NCBI GenBank assembly: GCA_003280575.1 | Contig: QCEN01000001.1 | Location: 1 to 64,000, forward strand | Length of the DNA stretch: 64,000 nt | DNA from: Prochlorococcus sp. AG-355-P07 | GTDB lineage: Bacteria; Cyanobacteriota; Cyanobacteriia; PCC-6307; Cyanobiaceae | Direction of reading: 5' to 3' | Shown here: piece after piece, positions 44,622 through 54,352 of the stretch | How the letters are laid out: the number at the start of each line of letters is the position of its first letter | How positions within the stretch are numbered: position 1 is the first letter of the stretch | Translations under genes and position numbers: made by a program | Notes under the pieces: model-generated | Told to the model about the DNA's origin: nothing | The model's input: the letters and a program-made list of their open reading frames with translations, nothing else | The model's database searches: none

Positions 44622-45881
44622 ATGAAGTTATCTAATGTTCAACAATATAGTGTTGTAACAGCAAACTATTGGGCCTTCACGCTTACTGACGGCGCATTAA
44701 GATTATTAGTTGTTGGTCACTTTCATGATCTAGGTTACACAACTCTACAAATTGCTTTACTTTTCCTTTTTTATGAGTTTTTTGGAATAATTACTAATCT
44801 ATATGGTGGTTGGATAGGAGCAAGATATGGTTTAAGGCTTACTTTATGGATTGGTACTATCCTTCAAATCATTGCTCTTTTTATGCTTATACCAGTTAAG
44901 GAGGATTGGCCAGTAATATTTAGTGTCGTATACGTTATGGTTGCTCAAGCAGTAAGTGGAATAGCAAAAGATTTAAATAAAATGAGTGCTAAAAGTGCTG
45001 TTAAGACAGTAGTTCCAAAGACAAATAATGGCAATGATACTAGCCAAAAACAACTTTTTAAATGGGTTGCTATTTTAACTGGATCTAAAAATGCTCTTAA
45101 AGGAGTCGGTTTTTTCTTGGGTGGACTTTTATATAAGTTATTTGGATTCAATAATGCTGTAGGAATTATGGGTTTTGGACTCTGCTTAGCCTTTTTATTG
45201 ACGTTAATTTTACCTGGAGAAATTGGCAAGATGAAAACCAAACCAGCTTTTAATGATCTTTTTTCAAAATCATATGCCATAAATATTCTTTCAGCAGCAA
45301 GATTCTTTCTTTTTGGAGCAAGAGATGTTTGGTTTGTTGTAGCTCTTCCAGTATTCCTCGATATGGCATTTGGTTGGGACTACATGGAAATAGGATTATT
45401 TCTTGGGGCCTGGGTAATAGGTTATGGAATTGTTCAGGCTTCGGCTCCAGCAATTAGAAAGATGTTGGGACAAAAAGAAAGTCCAGATCGTAAAGCTATC
45501 CAATTTTGGAGTGCCTTATTAATGGTCATACCATCTTTGATAGGAATCGCATTATGGAGAGAAAGTTCTCCATCGATAGCAATAATTTTAGGACTTACTA
45601 TTTTTGGATTTGTTTTTGCAATGAATTCCTCCACACATTCATATATGATTTTGGCCTACTCTGATAATGAAAAAGTCAGTTTAAATGTTGGCTTCTATTA
45701 CATGGCAAATGCTGCTGGAAGACTAATTGGAACATTACTATCTGGCTTATTATTTATGATTGGAAGAAATGCAAGTATTGGTCTTCAATATTGTCTTTAT
45801 TTTTCATCACTTTTAATATTCTTATCTTGGATTTCGAGTCTTAAATTACCCTCGTTCAAACAAAGCCTATCAGCTCCATAA
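44622..45881 (+). CDS. arsJ: MFS transporter exporting 1-arseno-3-phosphoglycerate
   Basis: This 419-residue protein has about twelve membrane spans. It begins with the ArsJ-like segment QYSVVTANYWAFTLTDGALR and LLVVGHFHDLG and has the MFS loop GARYGLRLTLW. It follows gap by 11 bases in the arsR-controlled operon. Export of the unstable arseno-sugar acid removes arsenate from the cell; this is family knowledge supported by the gene order. Confidence 0.92.
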   Translation: MKLSNVQQYSVVTANYWAFTLTDGALRLLVVGHFHDLGYTTLQIALLFLFYEFFGIITNLYGGWIGARYGLRLTLWIGTILQIIALFMLIPVKEDWPVIFSVVYVMVAQAVSGIAKDLNKMSAKSAVKTVVPKTNNGNDTSQKQLFKWVAILTGSKNALKGVGFFLGGLLYKLFGFNNAVGIMGFGLCLAFLLTLILPGEIGKMKTKPAFNDLFSKSYAINILSAARFFLFGARDVWFVVALPVFLDMAFGWDYMEIGLFLGAWVIGYGIVQASAPAIRKMLGQKESPDRKAIQFWSALLMVIPSLIGIALWRESSPSIAIILGLTIFGFVFAMNSSTHSYMILAYSDNEKVSLNVGFYYMANAAGRLIGTLLSGLLFMIGRNASIGLQYCLYFSSLLIFLSWISSLKLPSFKQSLSAP

Positions 45882-45911
45882 AGACTAATTTTTAGGAATT
45901 AGAATATTTTA

Positions 45912-47138
45912 ATGGCAAAAATATCCTTAATTGAACTCGCAAAAACTTTCCTAAAAATTGGCATTTTAAGTTTTGGAGGACCCTATGCTCATATTTCTTT
46001 ATTCGAAGATGAACTTATAAATAATAAAAAATTGATATCAAATCAATCTTTTGAAAAAGGTATTGGATTATGTCAAATACTTCCAGGACCAGTATCTACT
46101 CAATTGGCAATATATATAGGTCTTAAATTAAATGGTTATCTTGGTGGATTGATATCAGGTATAAGTTTCATTATCCCAGGATTCATTTCGGTATTAGTTC
46201 TTAGCTTTTTTTGGCAAATTTATTCTGGATCAAAATTTCTCAATGATTTAATTTATTTTAATCCTCCTATTATTGCAGGAATAATTTTTTCATTTTCATT
46301 AGTTCTTTTAAAAAAAAGATTAAAGTTAGATCGAGTATTATTCTCTAGCTCAATCTTATTTCTACTTATATTTGCAAAATATAATAGTATTCAATTTCCT
46401 CTCATAACAATTCTTACTATTGCAGGATTGATAAATATATTTTTAAGGAAATTCAAAGATAATTTTTATAGCTTGATCCCTTTATCTATATTTTCAATAA
46501 CATCATTTTTGAGTACTACACTCTTTTTAGATATTTTTAAGTTCTATAATTTTTTGAAGGATTCTTTAAACTCAAAGTTTTTAATAAATTATCTTAATCT
46601 GTTTTTATTCTTTTTCAAATCGGGACTTTTTATTTTTGGAGGTGGATTAGTAATCATTCCTCTTATGAGTGATTATGTTATCTCGCAAGGATGGTTAACC
46701 AATAATGAATTTATAGATGGGATAATGATTGGCCAAATAACGCCTGGTCCTGTCTTATTAACTACAAGTTTTATTGGATATAAAGCAGGTTTTTCAATTG
46801 GAGGTATAAATGAGGCTTTAAAATATTCATTTATATCAACTTTTGCAATATTTTTACCAAGTTTTATTTTGATTTTTGTTTTTGGAAAAGGCCTTTTAAA
46901 AAATAGAAGTAAATTATTAAATTACTTTATCGAAGGAGTGGTCAATACAATTCCTGGAGCAGTTATTTTCTCTGGATTTAATTTAATTGAAGATAGTTTT
47001 TCATCAAAATTCTTTTTAATAAGCTCTATTTTTATAGTTTTAATCTCCACACTACTATCTTTTTTAAAAATAGTTCCAACATACATACTCATTCTTTTTT
47101 CTTTAATATTGGGTTTGTCAAAATATTTGTTTGCATAA
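45912..47138 (+). CDS. chrA: Chromate transporter ChrA
   Basis: This 408-residue membrane protein has the two-half layout of long ChrA proteins. The first half contains [10 protein letters not shown] and [17 protein letters not shown]; the second repeats the pattern with [10 protein letters not shown] and [16 protein letters not shown]. ChrA exports chromate, though the true substrate in oceanic cyanobacteria is uncertain. It follows arsJ by 30 bases and ends at a bidirectional terminator shared with pstS. Confidence 0.92.
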   Translation: MAKISLIELAKTFLKIGILSFGGPYAHISLFEDELINNKKLISNQSFEKGIGLCQILPGPVSTQLAIYIGLKLNGYLGGLISGISFIIPGFISVLVLSFFWQIYSGSKFLNDLIYFNPPIIAGIIFSFSLVLLKKRLKLDRVLFSSSILFLLIFAKYNSIQFPLITILTIAGLINIFLRKFKDNFYSLIPLSIFSITSFLSTTLFLDIFKFYNFLKDSLNSKFLINYLNLFLFFFKSGLFIFGGGLVIIPLMSDYVISQGWLTNNEFIDGIMIGQITPGPVLLTTSFIGYKAGFSIGGINEALKYSFISTFAIFLPSFILIFVFGKGLLKNRSKLLNYFIEGVVNTIPGAVIFSGFNLIEDSFSSKFFLISSIFIVLISTLLSFLKIVPTYILILFSLILGLSKYLFA

Positions 47139-47166
47139 AAAAAGGAGGAAATAAATTCCTCCTTTT
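47138..47166. terminator. Bidirectional terminator between chrA and pstS
   Basis: AAAAGGAGGAA and TTCCTCCTTTT form a strong stem with A- and T-runs on the two sides, placed between convergent genes. Confidence 0.9.
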
Positions 47167-47183
47167 AAATATTGTCTTACGGT

Positions 47184-48179
47184 TTATTTACCGATTCTTT
47201 TTACAGCAGCTCTTGACTTCTCAAGAATATCTCCTTTTAAGGGGACAAATCCAAGTGATGGAGCTTTATCTTGATACTCATCACTTAACAATGTATTAAA
47301 GGCTTGTTTGATAGCTTTAGTGTTTCTACCATTACCCTCTTCATAAGCAAGTATCCATGTTAATGAAGCTATAGGGTAAGCTCCTTTTGCCGTTGGATTA
47401 GGATTTTTACCCGCAAGATTTTCATCTAGAGTAATACCATTAAGAGCCTTAGCTCCTGCTTCTACAGATGGTTTTAGAAATTCACCTGAAAGATTTTGAA
47501 GAGCAGCAGCTTTGACATTACCTTTTATGTAAGACTGGTTAACATAACCAATTGCACCAGGAGTATTTTGAATAACACCTGCAACACCAGAATTACCTTT
47601 TGCTCCAACGCCTGCTGGCCACTTAACTGATTTACCAGTTCCTAATGTCCAGGTTTTTGAAAAAGCTTCCATAGAGTTTGTGAAAGCTTTAGTTGTACCT
47701 GATCCATCAGAACGATGCGCCCAAGTTAATTTACCTGATTTACAGCCTAATTCTTTCCAGTTTTTAACCATACCCATAGCAACCCTTACTGCTTGCTCTT
47801 GAGTGAGTTTCAAATCGCAATCATAGTTGTAACCAAAAGCGATAGTACCTCCAACCATAGGAATCTGTACTAATCCTCTTGTTACCTTTGCTATATCCTT
47901 ATCTTTCATAGGATCATCTGATGCACCGAAGTTAACAGTTTGATCAATAAATGCTTTTCTTCCAGAACCAGAACCAACAGCTTGGTAATTAACTCTTGGC
48001 CCGCCCGAGGAGGCTAAATCTTTAAACCAACGAGTATAGATTTTGGCAGGAAATGATGCTCCAGCACCACTTAATCTTGTTCTAGCAGAAACACTTGTGC
48101 CAGGAACACTTGTACCAGCAACAACGGCTAGTGCGGAAGTGAAAACCAAAGCTTTCTTAGCTAAGTTCATGGATGTCAT
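47184..48179 (-). CDS. pstS: Phosphate ABC transporter substrate-binding protein
   Basis: PstS captures phosphate in the periplasm for the PstCAB importer. The protein has a signal peptide (KKALVFTSALAVVAGTSVPG), the phosphate-binding start LSGAGASFPAKIYTRW, the SGSGRKAF loop and a WAHRSDGSGTTKAF block, all family hallmarks. I chose the ATG at 48179; a TTG two codons upstream gives a slightly longer form. The other Pst genes are not in the window. Confidence 0.95.
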   Translation of the reverse strand: MTSMNLAKKALVFTSALAVVAGTSVPGTSVSARTRLSGAGASFPAKIYTRWFKDLASSGGPRVNYQAVGSGSGRKAFIDQTVNFGASDDPMKDKDIAKVTRGLVQIPMVGGTIAFGYNYDCDLKLTQEQAVRVAMGMVKNWKELGCKSGKLTWAHRSDGSGTTKAFTNSMEAFSKTWTLGTGKSVKWPAGVGAKGNSGVAGVIQNTPGAIGYVNQSYIKGNVKAAALQNLSGEFLKPSVEAGAKALNGITLDENLAGKNPNPTAKGAYPIASLTWILAYEEGNGRNTKAIKQAFNTLLSDEYQDKAPSLGFVPLKGDILEKSRAAVKRIGK

Positions 48180-48254
48180 AATCAATTTAAAGACTCCATA
48201 TATATAGCATTGAATTTATACACAAATACTCTTTAATTAAAAGTTTATTCTTTA

Positions 48255-48284
48255 ATTAATTATTCCTTAAACTCTTCTTAAACA
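48255..48284 (+). promoter_or_regulatory. Pho-box-like triple repeat upstream of pstS and of a possible sRNA
   Basis: ATTAATTA (48255), CTTAAACT (48266) and CTTAAACA (48277) put three TTAA cores exactly 11 bp apart, the spacing of cyanobacterial Pho boxes (8-bp units with 3-bp gaps). It lies 76 bases before the pstS start, but the units read better toward the plus strand. Confidence 0.5.
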
Positions 48285-48294
48285 ATATAAAAGC

Positions 48295-48471
48295 TGGGCA
48301 TTATTTCGTTAAGCTTTGAAGATATTTGAAAATAAATATGTGTCAATTTTTAACTCTGATTTAAAAAAAATTTATGAAAGCTTCCACGATTAGTTTTAGT
48401 TACTAAGTTTATTCATTTAATTTAAAATCTTTAAAACTATAAAAACCTGCAATAAGCAGGTCTTTTTTTAT
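48295..48471 (+). ncRNA. Candidate small RNA between pstS and the phytase-like gene
   Basis: The region has no reading frame longer than about 10 codons. It starts just after the Pho-box-like repeats and an A/T-rich -10-like ATATAAAA, and ends in a hairpin ACCTGC-AATAA-GCAGGT with a run of T (48445-48468). A terminator here serves no annotated gene, which suggests a short phosphate-controlled transcript or a leader with early termination. Confidence 0.4.
48445..48468 (+). terminator. Orphan terminator in the pstS/phytase intergenic region
   Basis: Stem ACCTGC / GCAGGT, loop AATAA, then TCTTTTTTT. Confidence 0.75.
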
Positions 48472-48484
48472 AAATCTTGTTTAA

Positions 48485-48525
48485 ATTAACCAAACCTTAA
48501 TATTTTTATTTTTTATTCTTAACTT
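48485..48525 (+). promoter_or_regulatory. Pho-box-like repeats before the phytase-like gene
   Basis: TTAA cores at 48486, 48497 and 48519 (ATTAACCA, CTTAATAT, CTTAACTT) fit an 11-bp period with one unit missing. They lie about 40-80 bases before the ATG at 48564. Confidence 0.45.
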
Positions 48526-48563
48526 TTTAAAGGCATTATTAATATTGTTTCTTCACACACTAA

Positions 48564-50846
48564 ATGAAAAAAACATTAGCTGCTGCAAGTTTTTCTGCAT
48601 TACTTGCAATTGTCGCTTCCTCTACAAGTAGCGGATTTGCAAATTGGAATACAAAATATTGGGCAAATGAAAAAAACTTCAACAGAATTTCTTCTTTTAA
48701 TGTAAGTGACAATTTACCAAAGGGATCAAAATCTACAACCAAAACTTCTTCAGAAGTTGTTACAGCTTCAGAAGATGGAAAGACTTTGATGTATACAGAT
48801 AGCGATCTAGGAGTAGTAGGTTTAGTTGATATCTCAGACCCTGCAAACCCTAAAGCATTGGGAGTTGTTGAACTTGAGGCAGAACCAACTGGAATTGCAG
48901 CACTTGGAAACAATGCTTATATAGGTTCAAATACATCCGAAAGTTATACAAACCCTTCAGGAGCATTAGTTCAATACAATTTAGAAACAAGAAAACCAGT
49001 AAAAGCATGTGATTTAGGTGGGCAACCTGATAGCGTTTTTGTTTCACCAGACGGAACATTTCTAGCTGTCGCTATAGAGAATGAGAGGGATGAAGAATAT
49101 AAAAATGGATTTATCCCTCAAATTGATGACAATGGTATTCAAATTAATCCTGCAGGTTATGTTTCTCTTGTGAAATTAAACAAAAGAGGAAAAATACAAT
49201 GTAACTCAATTAAAAAAGTAGATTTAACAGGCTTATCCAAAATAGCTCCTTTTGATCCTGAACCAGAATTCGTTGCTATTAATGATCTTGGTGAAACAGT
49301 TGTCTCTCTTCAAGAAAACAACCATCTTGCAGTTATTGATAAAGATGGAAATGTAATATCACATTTCTCGGCAGGGATTGTAAAACAAATGGCAGGAATG
49401 GATACAAAGAAAGATGGCGCTCATAAATTTAAGAGCAAACTAAAGAACGTAAGAAGAGAACCCGATGGCCTTACTTGGATTGATAATGATCATTTCGCTA
49501 CAGCAAATGAAGGCGATTACAAGCATATTGATCCAAATCAGGCAAAAAGAGGTGGTTCAAGATCCTGGACTATTTTTAAAAAAGATGGAACAGTAGTTTA
49601 TGAAGATGCAAATAGATTAGAAAGAGCAATTGCTCAAATTGGCCATTTCCAAGATGGGAGAGCTGGTAAAAAAGGTGTAGAACCTGAATCAGTTACATTT
49701 TCTAAAATTAATGGAACACCATATTTATTTGTTGGAGCAGAAAGAGCAGGAATAGTAGCTGTTTACGATATCACAGAACTAAATCAACCTTTGCTTACTC
49801 AATTACTTCCATCAGGCATTGGACCAGAGGGATTTGTCGCAATTCCAGAGAGGGGATTAATTGCCTCAGCAAATGAAAAAGACTACAACAAAAAAGAACC
49901 TGGTTTATCTTCTCATGTGACTATTTATCAACTACAAGATGCTCCTGCTTCATACCCACATTTAACAAATGAAAATGGCCTTGAATTTGTATCTTGGGGT
50001 GCGATAAGCGGAATGGTGGCTGGTGATGACGGTAAGATTTATGCTGTAAATGATGGGACTTTTAAAACTCAGCCAAGAATTTACGTTATTGATCCTTCAT
50101 CTTCGCCAGCACTATTAGAAAGAGCTATAGACATAAAGCTAGATGGTAAGACTGCATTATTTATGGATCAAGAGGGTATTACTACTGATGGTAATGGTGG
50201 ATTCTACATTTCTACTGAAGGAATCAAGAAAAAGCTAGATGAACATCCTCCTGCAATCTACCATGTAAGCTCAGATGGTGAAATTTTAGAGAAGATAACT
50301 CCACCAGCTTCATATCTTAATTATGCTAAAAATCCTGGTTTTGAAGGCATAACAAGGAATGGGGAAATTCTTTATATTGCTCAACAGAAGCCTTGGGGTG
50401 ATGATACTTTCAATACTACTAAGATCCTTTCCTATAATTTAAAAACCAAACAGTGGGGGGCCGTAAATTATCAATTAGATAGGATCAAAAAAGGTGGAGT
50501 TGGCATTTCAGAATTGACTTACCATGAAGGGGCACTTTATGTAATCGAAAGAGATAGTTTCTATGGAAAGAAAGCAAAATTGAAAGCTATATATAAAATA
50601 GATTTAGATGATGTTATTTTCGAAGGTCTTCAGAGTAATATTCCTCCCAGACTTTATCCTTTAGTTGAAAAAGAGTTAGTTACTGATCTAAAACCAGTAA
50701 TGAAATCTACGGGTGGTTTTATCCTTGAAAAGGTTGAAGGCTTAGCAATAACAAGCGACGGGCAAGCATGGATTTCAACTGACAACGACGGGACTGGAAA
50801 GAAATCAACTGGTGAAACTCTTTTCCTAAATATTGGAAAAATCTAG
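48564..50846 (+). CDS. Large secreted beta-propeller protein with phytase-like esterase domain
   Basis: This 760-residue protein has a signal peptide (AAASFSALLAIVASSTSSG, cleavage after FAN). An N-terminal half (residues about 30-440) forms propeller-like repeats (SPDGTFLAVAIENERDEEY; PEPEFVAINDLGETVVSLQENNHLAVID; REPDGLTWIDNDHFATANEGD). The C-terminal half has the esterase-like phytase pattern (GLEFVSWGAISGMVAGDDG, QEGITTDGNGGFYISTEG, GFEGITRNGEILYIA). Release of phosphate from organic phosphorus outside the cytoplasm is likely given the pho context, but the substrate is not known. Confidence 0.82.
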   Translation: MKKTLAAASFSALLAIVASSTSSGFANWNTKYWANEKNFNRISSFNVSDNLPKGSKSTTKTSSEVVTASEDGKTLMYTDSDLGVVGLVDISDPANPKALGVVELEAEPTGIAALGNNAYIGSNTSESYTNPSGALVQYNLETRKPVKACDLGGQPDSVFVSPDGTFLAVAIENERDEEYKNGFIPQIDDNGIQINPAGYVSLVKLNKRGKIQCNSIKKVDLTGLSKIAPFDPEPEFVAINDLGETVVSLQENNHLAVIDKDGNVISHFSAGIVKQMAGMDTKKDGAHKFKSKLKNVRREPDGLTWIDNDHFATANEGDYKHIDPNQAKRGGSRSWTIFKKDGTVVYEDANRLERAIAQIGHFQDGRAGKKGVEPESVTFSKINGTPYLFVGAERAGIVAVYDITELNQPLLTQLLPSGIGPEGFVAIPERGLIASANEKDYNKKEPGLSSHVTIYQLQDAPASYPHLTNENGLEFVSWGAISGMVAGDDGKIYAVNDGTFKTQPRIYVIDPSSSPALLERAIDIKLDGKTALFMDQEGITTDGNGGFYISTEGIKKKLDEHPPAIYHVSSDGEILEKITPPASYLNYAKNPGFEGITRNGEILYIAQQKPWGDDTFNTTKILSYNLKTKQWGAVNYQLDRIKKGGVGISELTYHEGALYVIERDSFYGKKAKLKAIYKIDLDDVIFEGLQSNIPPRLYPLVEKELVTDLKPVMKSTGGFILEKVEGLAITSDGQAWISTDNDGTGKKSTGETLFLNIGKI

Positions 50847-50861
50847 TTAAAACTACTAATG

Positions 50862-50893
50862 AAAGCCACCTTTTACATAAGGTGGCTTTTTTT
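50862..50893 (+). terminator. Terminator of the phytase-like gene
   Basis: Stem AAAGCCACCTT / AAGGTGGCTTT with loop TTACAT and seven T. Confidence 0.92.
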
Positions 50894-50923
50894 GCAGTTC
50901 TTATAATTAAAAAAAGTTAAATC

Positions 50924-51250
50924 ATGAAATACCTAATATTTTTTATTTTATTCATCGCTCCAGTTAAAGCTGAAACAAAATATTATTGGCAGGGTGTCAG
51001 GCATTATTTAAATCGACCCAAACTAATGATAGAAGCATGCAAAGATATGAAAGAAGAAAATGATATTGGAACATCTGCTTTTGAGAGTATGTACATGCCA
51101 ACATTACCTGATAGGCTTTGGTTAGCTATTGGCAAAAGAGATTCTTATTGGGCAGATGACTCCAAAGAAGGAAGCATTCTTTTTACAAGAGAAGGGGTTT
51201 TGAATTTAAAAAAATTTATTGCAGAAAAATCATGTCCTAATATTTTTTAA
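50924..51250 (+). CDS. Small secreted protein near phoR, unknown
   Basis: This 108-residue protein has a signal peptide (MKYLIFFILFIAPVKA) and a tryptophan- and tyrosine-rich mature part (KYYWQGVRHYLN, LPDRLWLAIGKRDSYWADD) with two cysteines (EACKDM, KSCPNIF) that could form a disulfide. It converges on phoR with 7 bases between. Function unknown. Confidence 0.65.
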   Translation: MKYLIFFILFIAPVKAETKYYWQGVRHYLNRPKLMIEACKDMKEENDIGTSAFESMYMPTLPDRLWLAIGKRDSYWADDSKEGSILFTREGVLNLKKFIAEKSCPNIF

Positions 51251-51257
51251 ATTTTCC

Positions 51258-52418
51258 CTATAAATCTGTATTAAGACACGGAAAGATAGTTTCAATAATC
51301 GCTCCACCATCTTTATGATTAAATGCCTTTATAAAACCTTTATTGTTATTAATTATTTTTTTTGTAATTGAAAGACCTAAACCACTACCACTTTTCTTAA
51401 ATTTAGTCCTTGATGGATCACCACGATAAAAACGAGAAAAAATGTCATTTGATTCATCTTCTTCTAATCCAATACCTTTATCTCTAACTCTTATAACAAC
51501 AGAGCTATCTCTCTTAAAAACTTCAATTTGTATGCCCTCTTTTGTTGGGGAATAACGAATAGCGTTATCTAAAATATTTATAAATGCTCTTTTTAAATTT
51601 TCAATATCCCCAGATATATAATATTTTGTTGGAGAAAATAAATTTATTTTTATATCCTTTTTTTCTGCAAGCGGTTTTAGTGTTTGCCAAGATTCCATAA
51701 TCAAATCTGAAATAGATATTTTTTTGTTTTTATTAAAATCTTCGCTACTTTCTAGCTTAGAAAGCTCTAAGGTCTCTTCGGCCATTTTTCTAAGTCTTTT
51801 TGACTCTTTCTTAAGTCTTTTAACAAGATACCTATCCTTTTTTGATACTACTGATTCAAGTCTTTCCCCAATTAAGATAAGTGATGTAAGAGGAGTTTTC
51901 AGTTCATGAGACACATCATTAATTAATTGATTTTGTCGTTTTTTTATCGATTCAATTGATAATTTACTTTCCAATAATATTAAATAATTCTTTTTCCTTC
52001 CTCTAACAATATTTACCGAAATGGGTACTCCCGCAATTGTGAAATCAAGGTTGAATGGGAAATCTTTTTTTCTTAAATATAGAATTTTATTACTAAGTAC
52101 TTCAAGCTCATTAATATCATTAATTGCTTTTCCAATAACATCTTTATATTTGATAACCCTAATAAGAGATAAAGCTTTCTGATTAATAAATTTTATTGTT
52201 AGATCAGATGATAAGATTATCCACCCTTGCGATGAATAATCTAACCAAGACAACACTTCTTGAGGTCTAATTTTATCAAATGGGAAATCAATGGTTTTTT
52301 TATACTTATTTTTATCAACTTCAAATTTTTTTTCTTTGGATTGAGAAAAATGCTTGACTTTTATTTTCCACTTCTGATGTAAAAAAAATAATACTTCTTG
52401 TAGTGTTTTCATTTTCAT
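51258..52418 (-). CDS. phoR: Phosphate-regulon sensor histidine kinase PhoR
   Basis: This 386-residue kinase has a PAS-like domain (about residues 60-150: GWIILSSDLTIKFINQKALS), the phospho-accepting H-box NDVSHELKTPLTSL, the N-box FINILDNAIRYSP and the G-boxes VRDKGIGL and GSGLGLSI. I see no membrane-spanning segment at the N-terminus, unlike enterobacterial PhoR, so it is probably soluble or peripheral. Its ATG overlaps the phoB stop by 4 bases. Confidence 0.92.
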   Translation of the reverse strand: MKMKTLQEVLFFLHQKWKIKVKHFSQSKEKKFEVDKNKYKKTIDFPFDKIRPQEVLSWLDYSSQGWIILSSDLTIKFINQKALSLIRVIKYKDVIGKAINDINELEVLSNKILYLRKKDFPFNLDFTIAGVPISVNIVRGRKKNYLILLESKLSIESIKKRQNQLINDVSHELKTPLTSLILIGERLESVVSKKDRYLVKRLKKESKRLRKMAEETLELSKLESSEDFNKNKKISISDLIMESWQTLKPLAEKKDIKINLFSPTKYYISGDIENLKRAFINILDNAIRYSPTKEGIQIEVFKRDSSVVIRVRDKGIGLEEDESNDIFSRFYRGDPSRTKFKKSGSGLGLSITKKIINNNKGFIKAFNHKDGGAIIETIFPCLNTDL

Positions 52419-53143
52419 CCAAACTTATATCCAAAACCTCTTACAGTTTTAAGAAACTTTGGAGCTGAGGGATCTTCTTCTAATTTCTCTCTGAGCCACC
52501 TAACATGAACATCTACAGTTTTAGTATCACCAATAAAGTCAATTTCCCAAATTTTTTCAAGTATTAAATCTCTTGACCATACCCTTTTTGGATTTTTCAT
52601 AAATAACTCTAATAATTTAAATTCTTTTGGAGATAATGTTATTTCTCTATCAAAAGAAGTTACCCTACATTCTTCCAAAAACATTTTTATATGATTAAAT
52701 TCGAGAACAGTTTTTGATTTTTCTATATATTTTCTATTACGTTTAGATCTTCTTATTAACGCTCTAGATCTAGCAATTAATTCATTTAAACCAAAAGGTT
52801 TTGTTAAATAATCATCTGCACCAACCTCTAATCCAAGAACCCTGTCTGATTCATTATCTTTAGCACTCAAAATTAGTATGGGTGTATAGTCTTCATCATT
52901 TCTTATTTTTCTACATAACTCTAATCCATTTAACCCTGGCAACATTAAATCTAGAATTATTAGGTCAACATCTTTTTTATTATCATTATTAATAAAATCT
53001 AAGGCACTTAAACCATCTTTGAAACTTGATACTCTAAAACCTTCGCTGCTCAAGGTTTCACTGACTGTAAGCCTAATACTCTTATCATCCTCTACAAGAA
53101 GAATTCTTGAGTCTTGCAAACTTTTATGATCTTTAATAGCCAT
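52415..53143 (-). CDS. phoB: Phosphate-regulon response regulator PhoB
   Basis: This 242-residue OmpR-type regulator has a complete receiver (ILLVEDDKSI acidic pair, DLIILDLMLPG with the phosphorylated Asp, LTKPFG Lys) and a winged-helix domain ending TVDVHVRWLREKLEEDP and TVRGFGYKFG. The ATG at 53143 has GGAA upstream and removes a five-residue extension from a TTG. With phoR it forms the two-component system controlling the pho genes in this unit. Confidence 0.93.
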   Translation of the reverse strand: MAIKDHKSLQDSRILLVEDDKSIRLTVSETLSSEGFRVSSFKDGLSALDFINNDNKKDVDLIILDLMLPGLNGLELCRKIRNDEDYTPILILSAKDNESDRVLGLEVGADDYLTKPFGLNELIARSRALIRRSKRNRKYIEKSKTVLEFNHIKMFLEECRVTSFDREITLSPKEFKLLELFMKNPKRVWSRDLILEKIWEIDFIGDTKTVDVHVRWLREKLEEDPSAPKFLKTVRGFGYKFG

Positions 53144-53359
53144 TGAAAGTTCCAACAATTTTATTTTATATAATCAAAATTATCTGATCTAATTATTTCA
53201 TAATTAATTTACATTGAATTATTATTTTTTTCATTTAATCTTATTTCCTTTTTAATTTCCCCTAAAACCCTTTTATCTATATTTAGATTGTCTCTTTAAT
53301 CTTCCTCACACAAAATTTTAAAGAGACAAATTTATTGAATTTAATAATAGATATTAAAA

Positions 53360-53527
53360 CTAATATCCCATCGAAGAGTAATAATAATCGTCATCTTCAT
53401 CTATATTTGTTATTACCCATTCTGGTGGAAAGTCACCAATTTTTACATATTGATAAAGCTTATCAAAATCTGGATCGTAATAAGTATCGTTGATTTTTGG
53501 ATCTTTAACTACTTTGCTTGGATGCAT
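53360..53527 (-). CDS. Small acidic protein, unknown
   Basis: This 55-residue protein begins MHPSKVVKDPKINDTYYDPD and ends in an acidic, tyrosine-rich tail (DEDDDYYYSSMGY). It has no signal or span. It lies between phoB and a lipoprotein gene, all on the minus strand. It is too short for usual calling limits and only modestly supported. Confidence 0.45.
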   Translation of the reverse strand: MHPSKVVKDPKINDTYYDPDFDKLYQYVKIGDFPPEWVITNIDEDDDYYYSSMGY

Positions 53528-53624
53528 AATAAAAATTATTTCTACTCTTTTTTTATAGATTATTTAGTTTAAAGTAGCTTTAAATCTCATTTAAATATTT
53601 TCATTTGATCTATTTAATCTAAGA

Positions 53625-54026
53625 CTAATTTAACTTGTAGTTAGTCTTGATTGTTTTAATTACCGATTTTTTCGGATCTTTATTTGGATAACAATTAACA
53701 ATTCTATATTTTCCGCCTTTTCTATCTGTCTCAACAAGAGTAAATTGAACAAATTTTTCTTTTTCAGCACTTGAAAAATCTTTGACTTCTATTTTGATGA
53801 TTTCTTCATTTTTACTATCAATTATTCTGGATTTACCTCCACAAAGAAGAACAGCAGTTTCTTTAGTTAAATAAAATATTTTTTTTTCATCTTTAATGGA
53901 TGATTTATCTTTCTTAATCGAAATTGAATTTTGTGTAATGGATATTTCATCTTGGGTAATGGGTAATTCATCTTTTGGACTACAGGCAGTAATAATAATG
54001 ATAGATAAAACTAATAGCTTTTTCAT
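53625..54026 (-). CDS. Lipoprotein, paralog of 57194-57511
   Basis: This 133-residue protein has a lipoprotein signal with lipobox ITAC followed by Ser-Pro-Lys, a short repeat-like segment (ITQDEISITQNSISIKK) and a C-terminal domain of about 80 residues. The domain, running from FYLTKETAVLLCGGKSRII to VIKTIKTNYKLN, is shared almost block by block with the lipoprotein at 57194. Both cysteines (LLCGG and VNCYP) are conserved in the pair. The two flank the secreted phosphatase gene. Function unknown. Confidence 0.7.
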   Translation of the reverse strand: MKKLLVLSIIIITACSPKDELPITQDEISITQNSISIKKDKSSIKDEKKIFYLTKETAVLLCGGKSRIIDSKNEEIIKIEVKDFSSAEKEKFVQFTLVETDRKGGKYRIVNCYPNKDPKKSVIKTIKTNYKLN

Positions 54027-54352
54027 GATTTTTTAAATGATAAATTCACTAATAATTTCTTCTAATTGACTTTTATTTAGTTTAATAAGATAGTTTTGGA
54101 TTTCCTTTCTAAATAATCTATCTTCAACTCTTTTAGTTTGAAGAATCGAAAGAGTGATGAAGTTAACAAGTTGTTTTTTATCGATACATATTTTCTAAAT
54201 CCCTATTGTTAAATCATAATTAAATCTTGATTAAGCTAGGAATAACAACAAATATCTATTTTAGTAATTTAAGCCATTTAAAAAAAATTTATTTTTTAAT
54301 TAATCATTACTTAATCCAAGAAACCTAAATTTGTAATGTATAAAATATTGAA
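54027..54352. other. 326-base stretch without a recognised gene
   Basis: The region between a minus-strand lipoprotein gene and a plus-strand small gene is AT-rich and has several scattered TTAA sites without regular 11-bp spacing. It probably holds divergent promoters. I see no hairpin or reading frame worth calling. Confidence 0.4.
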
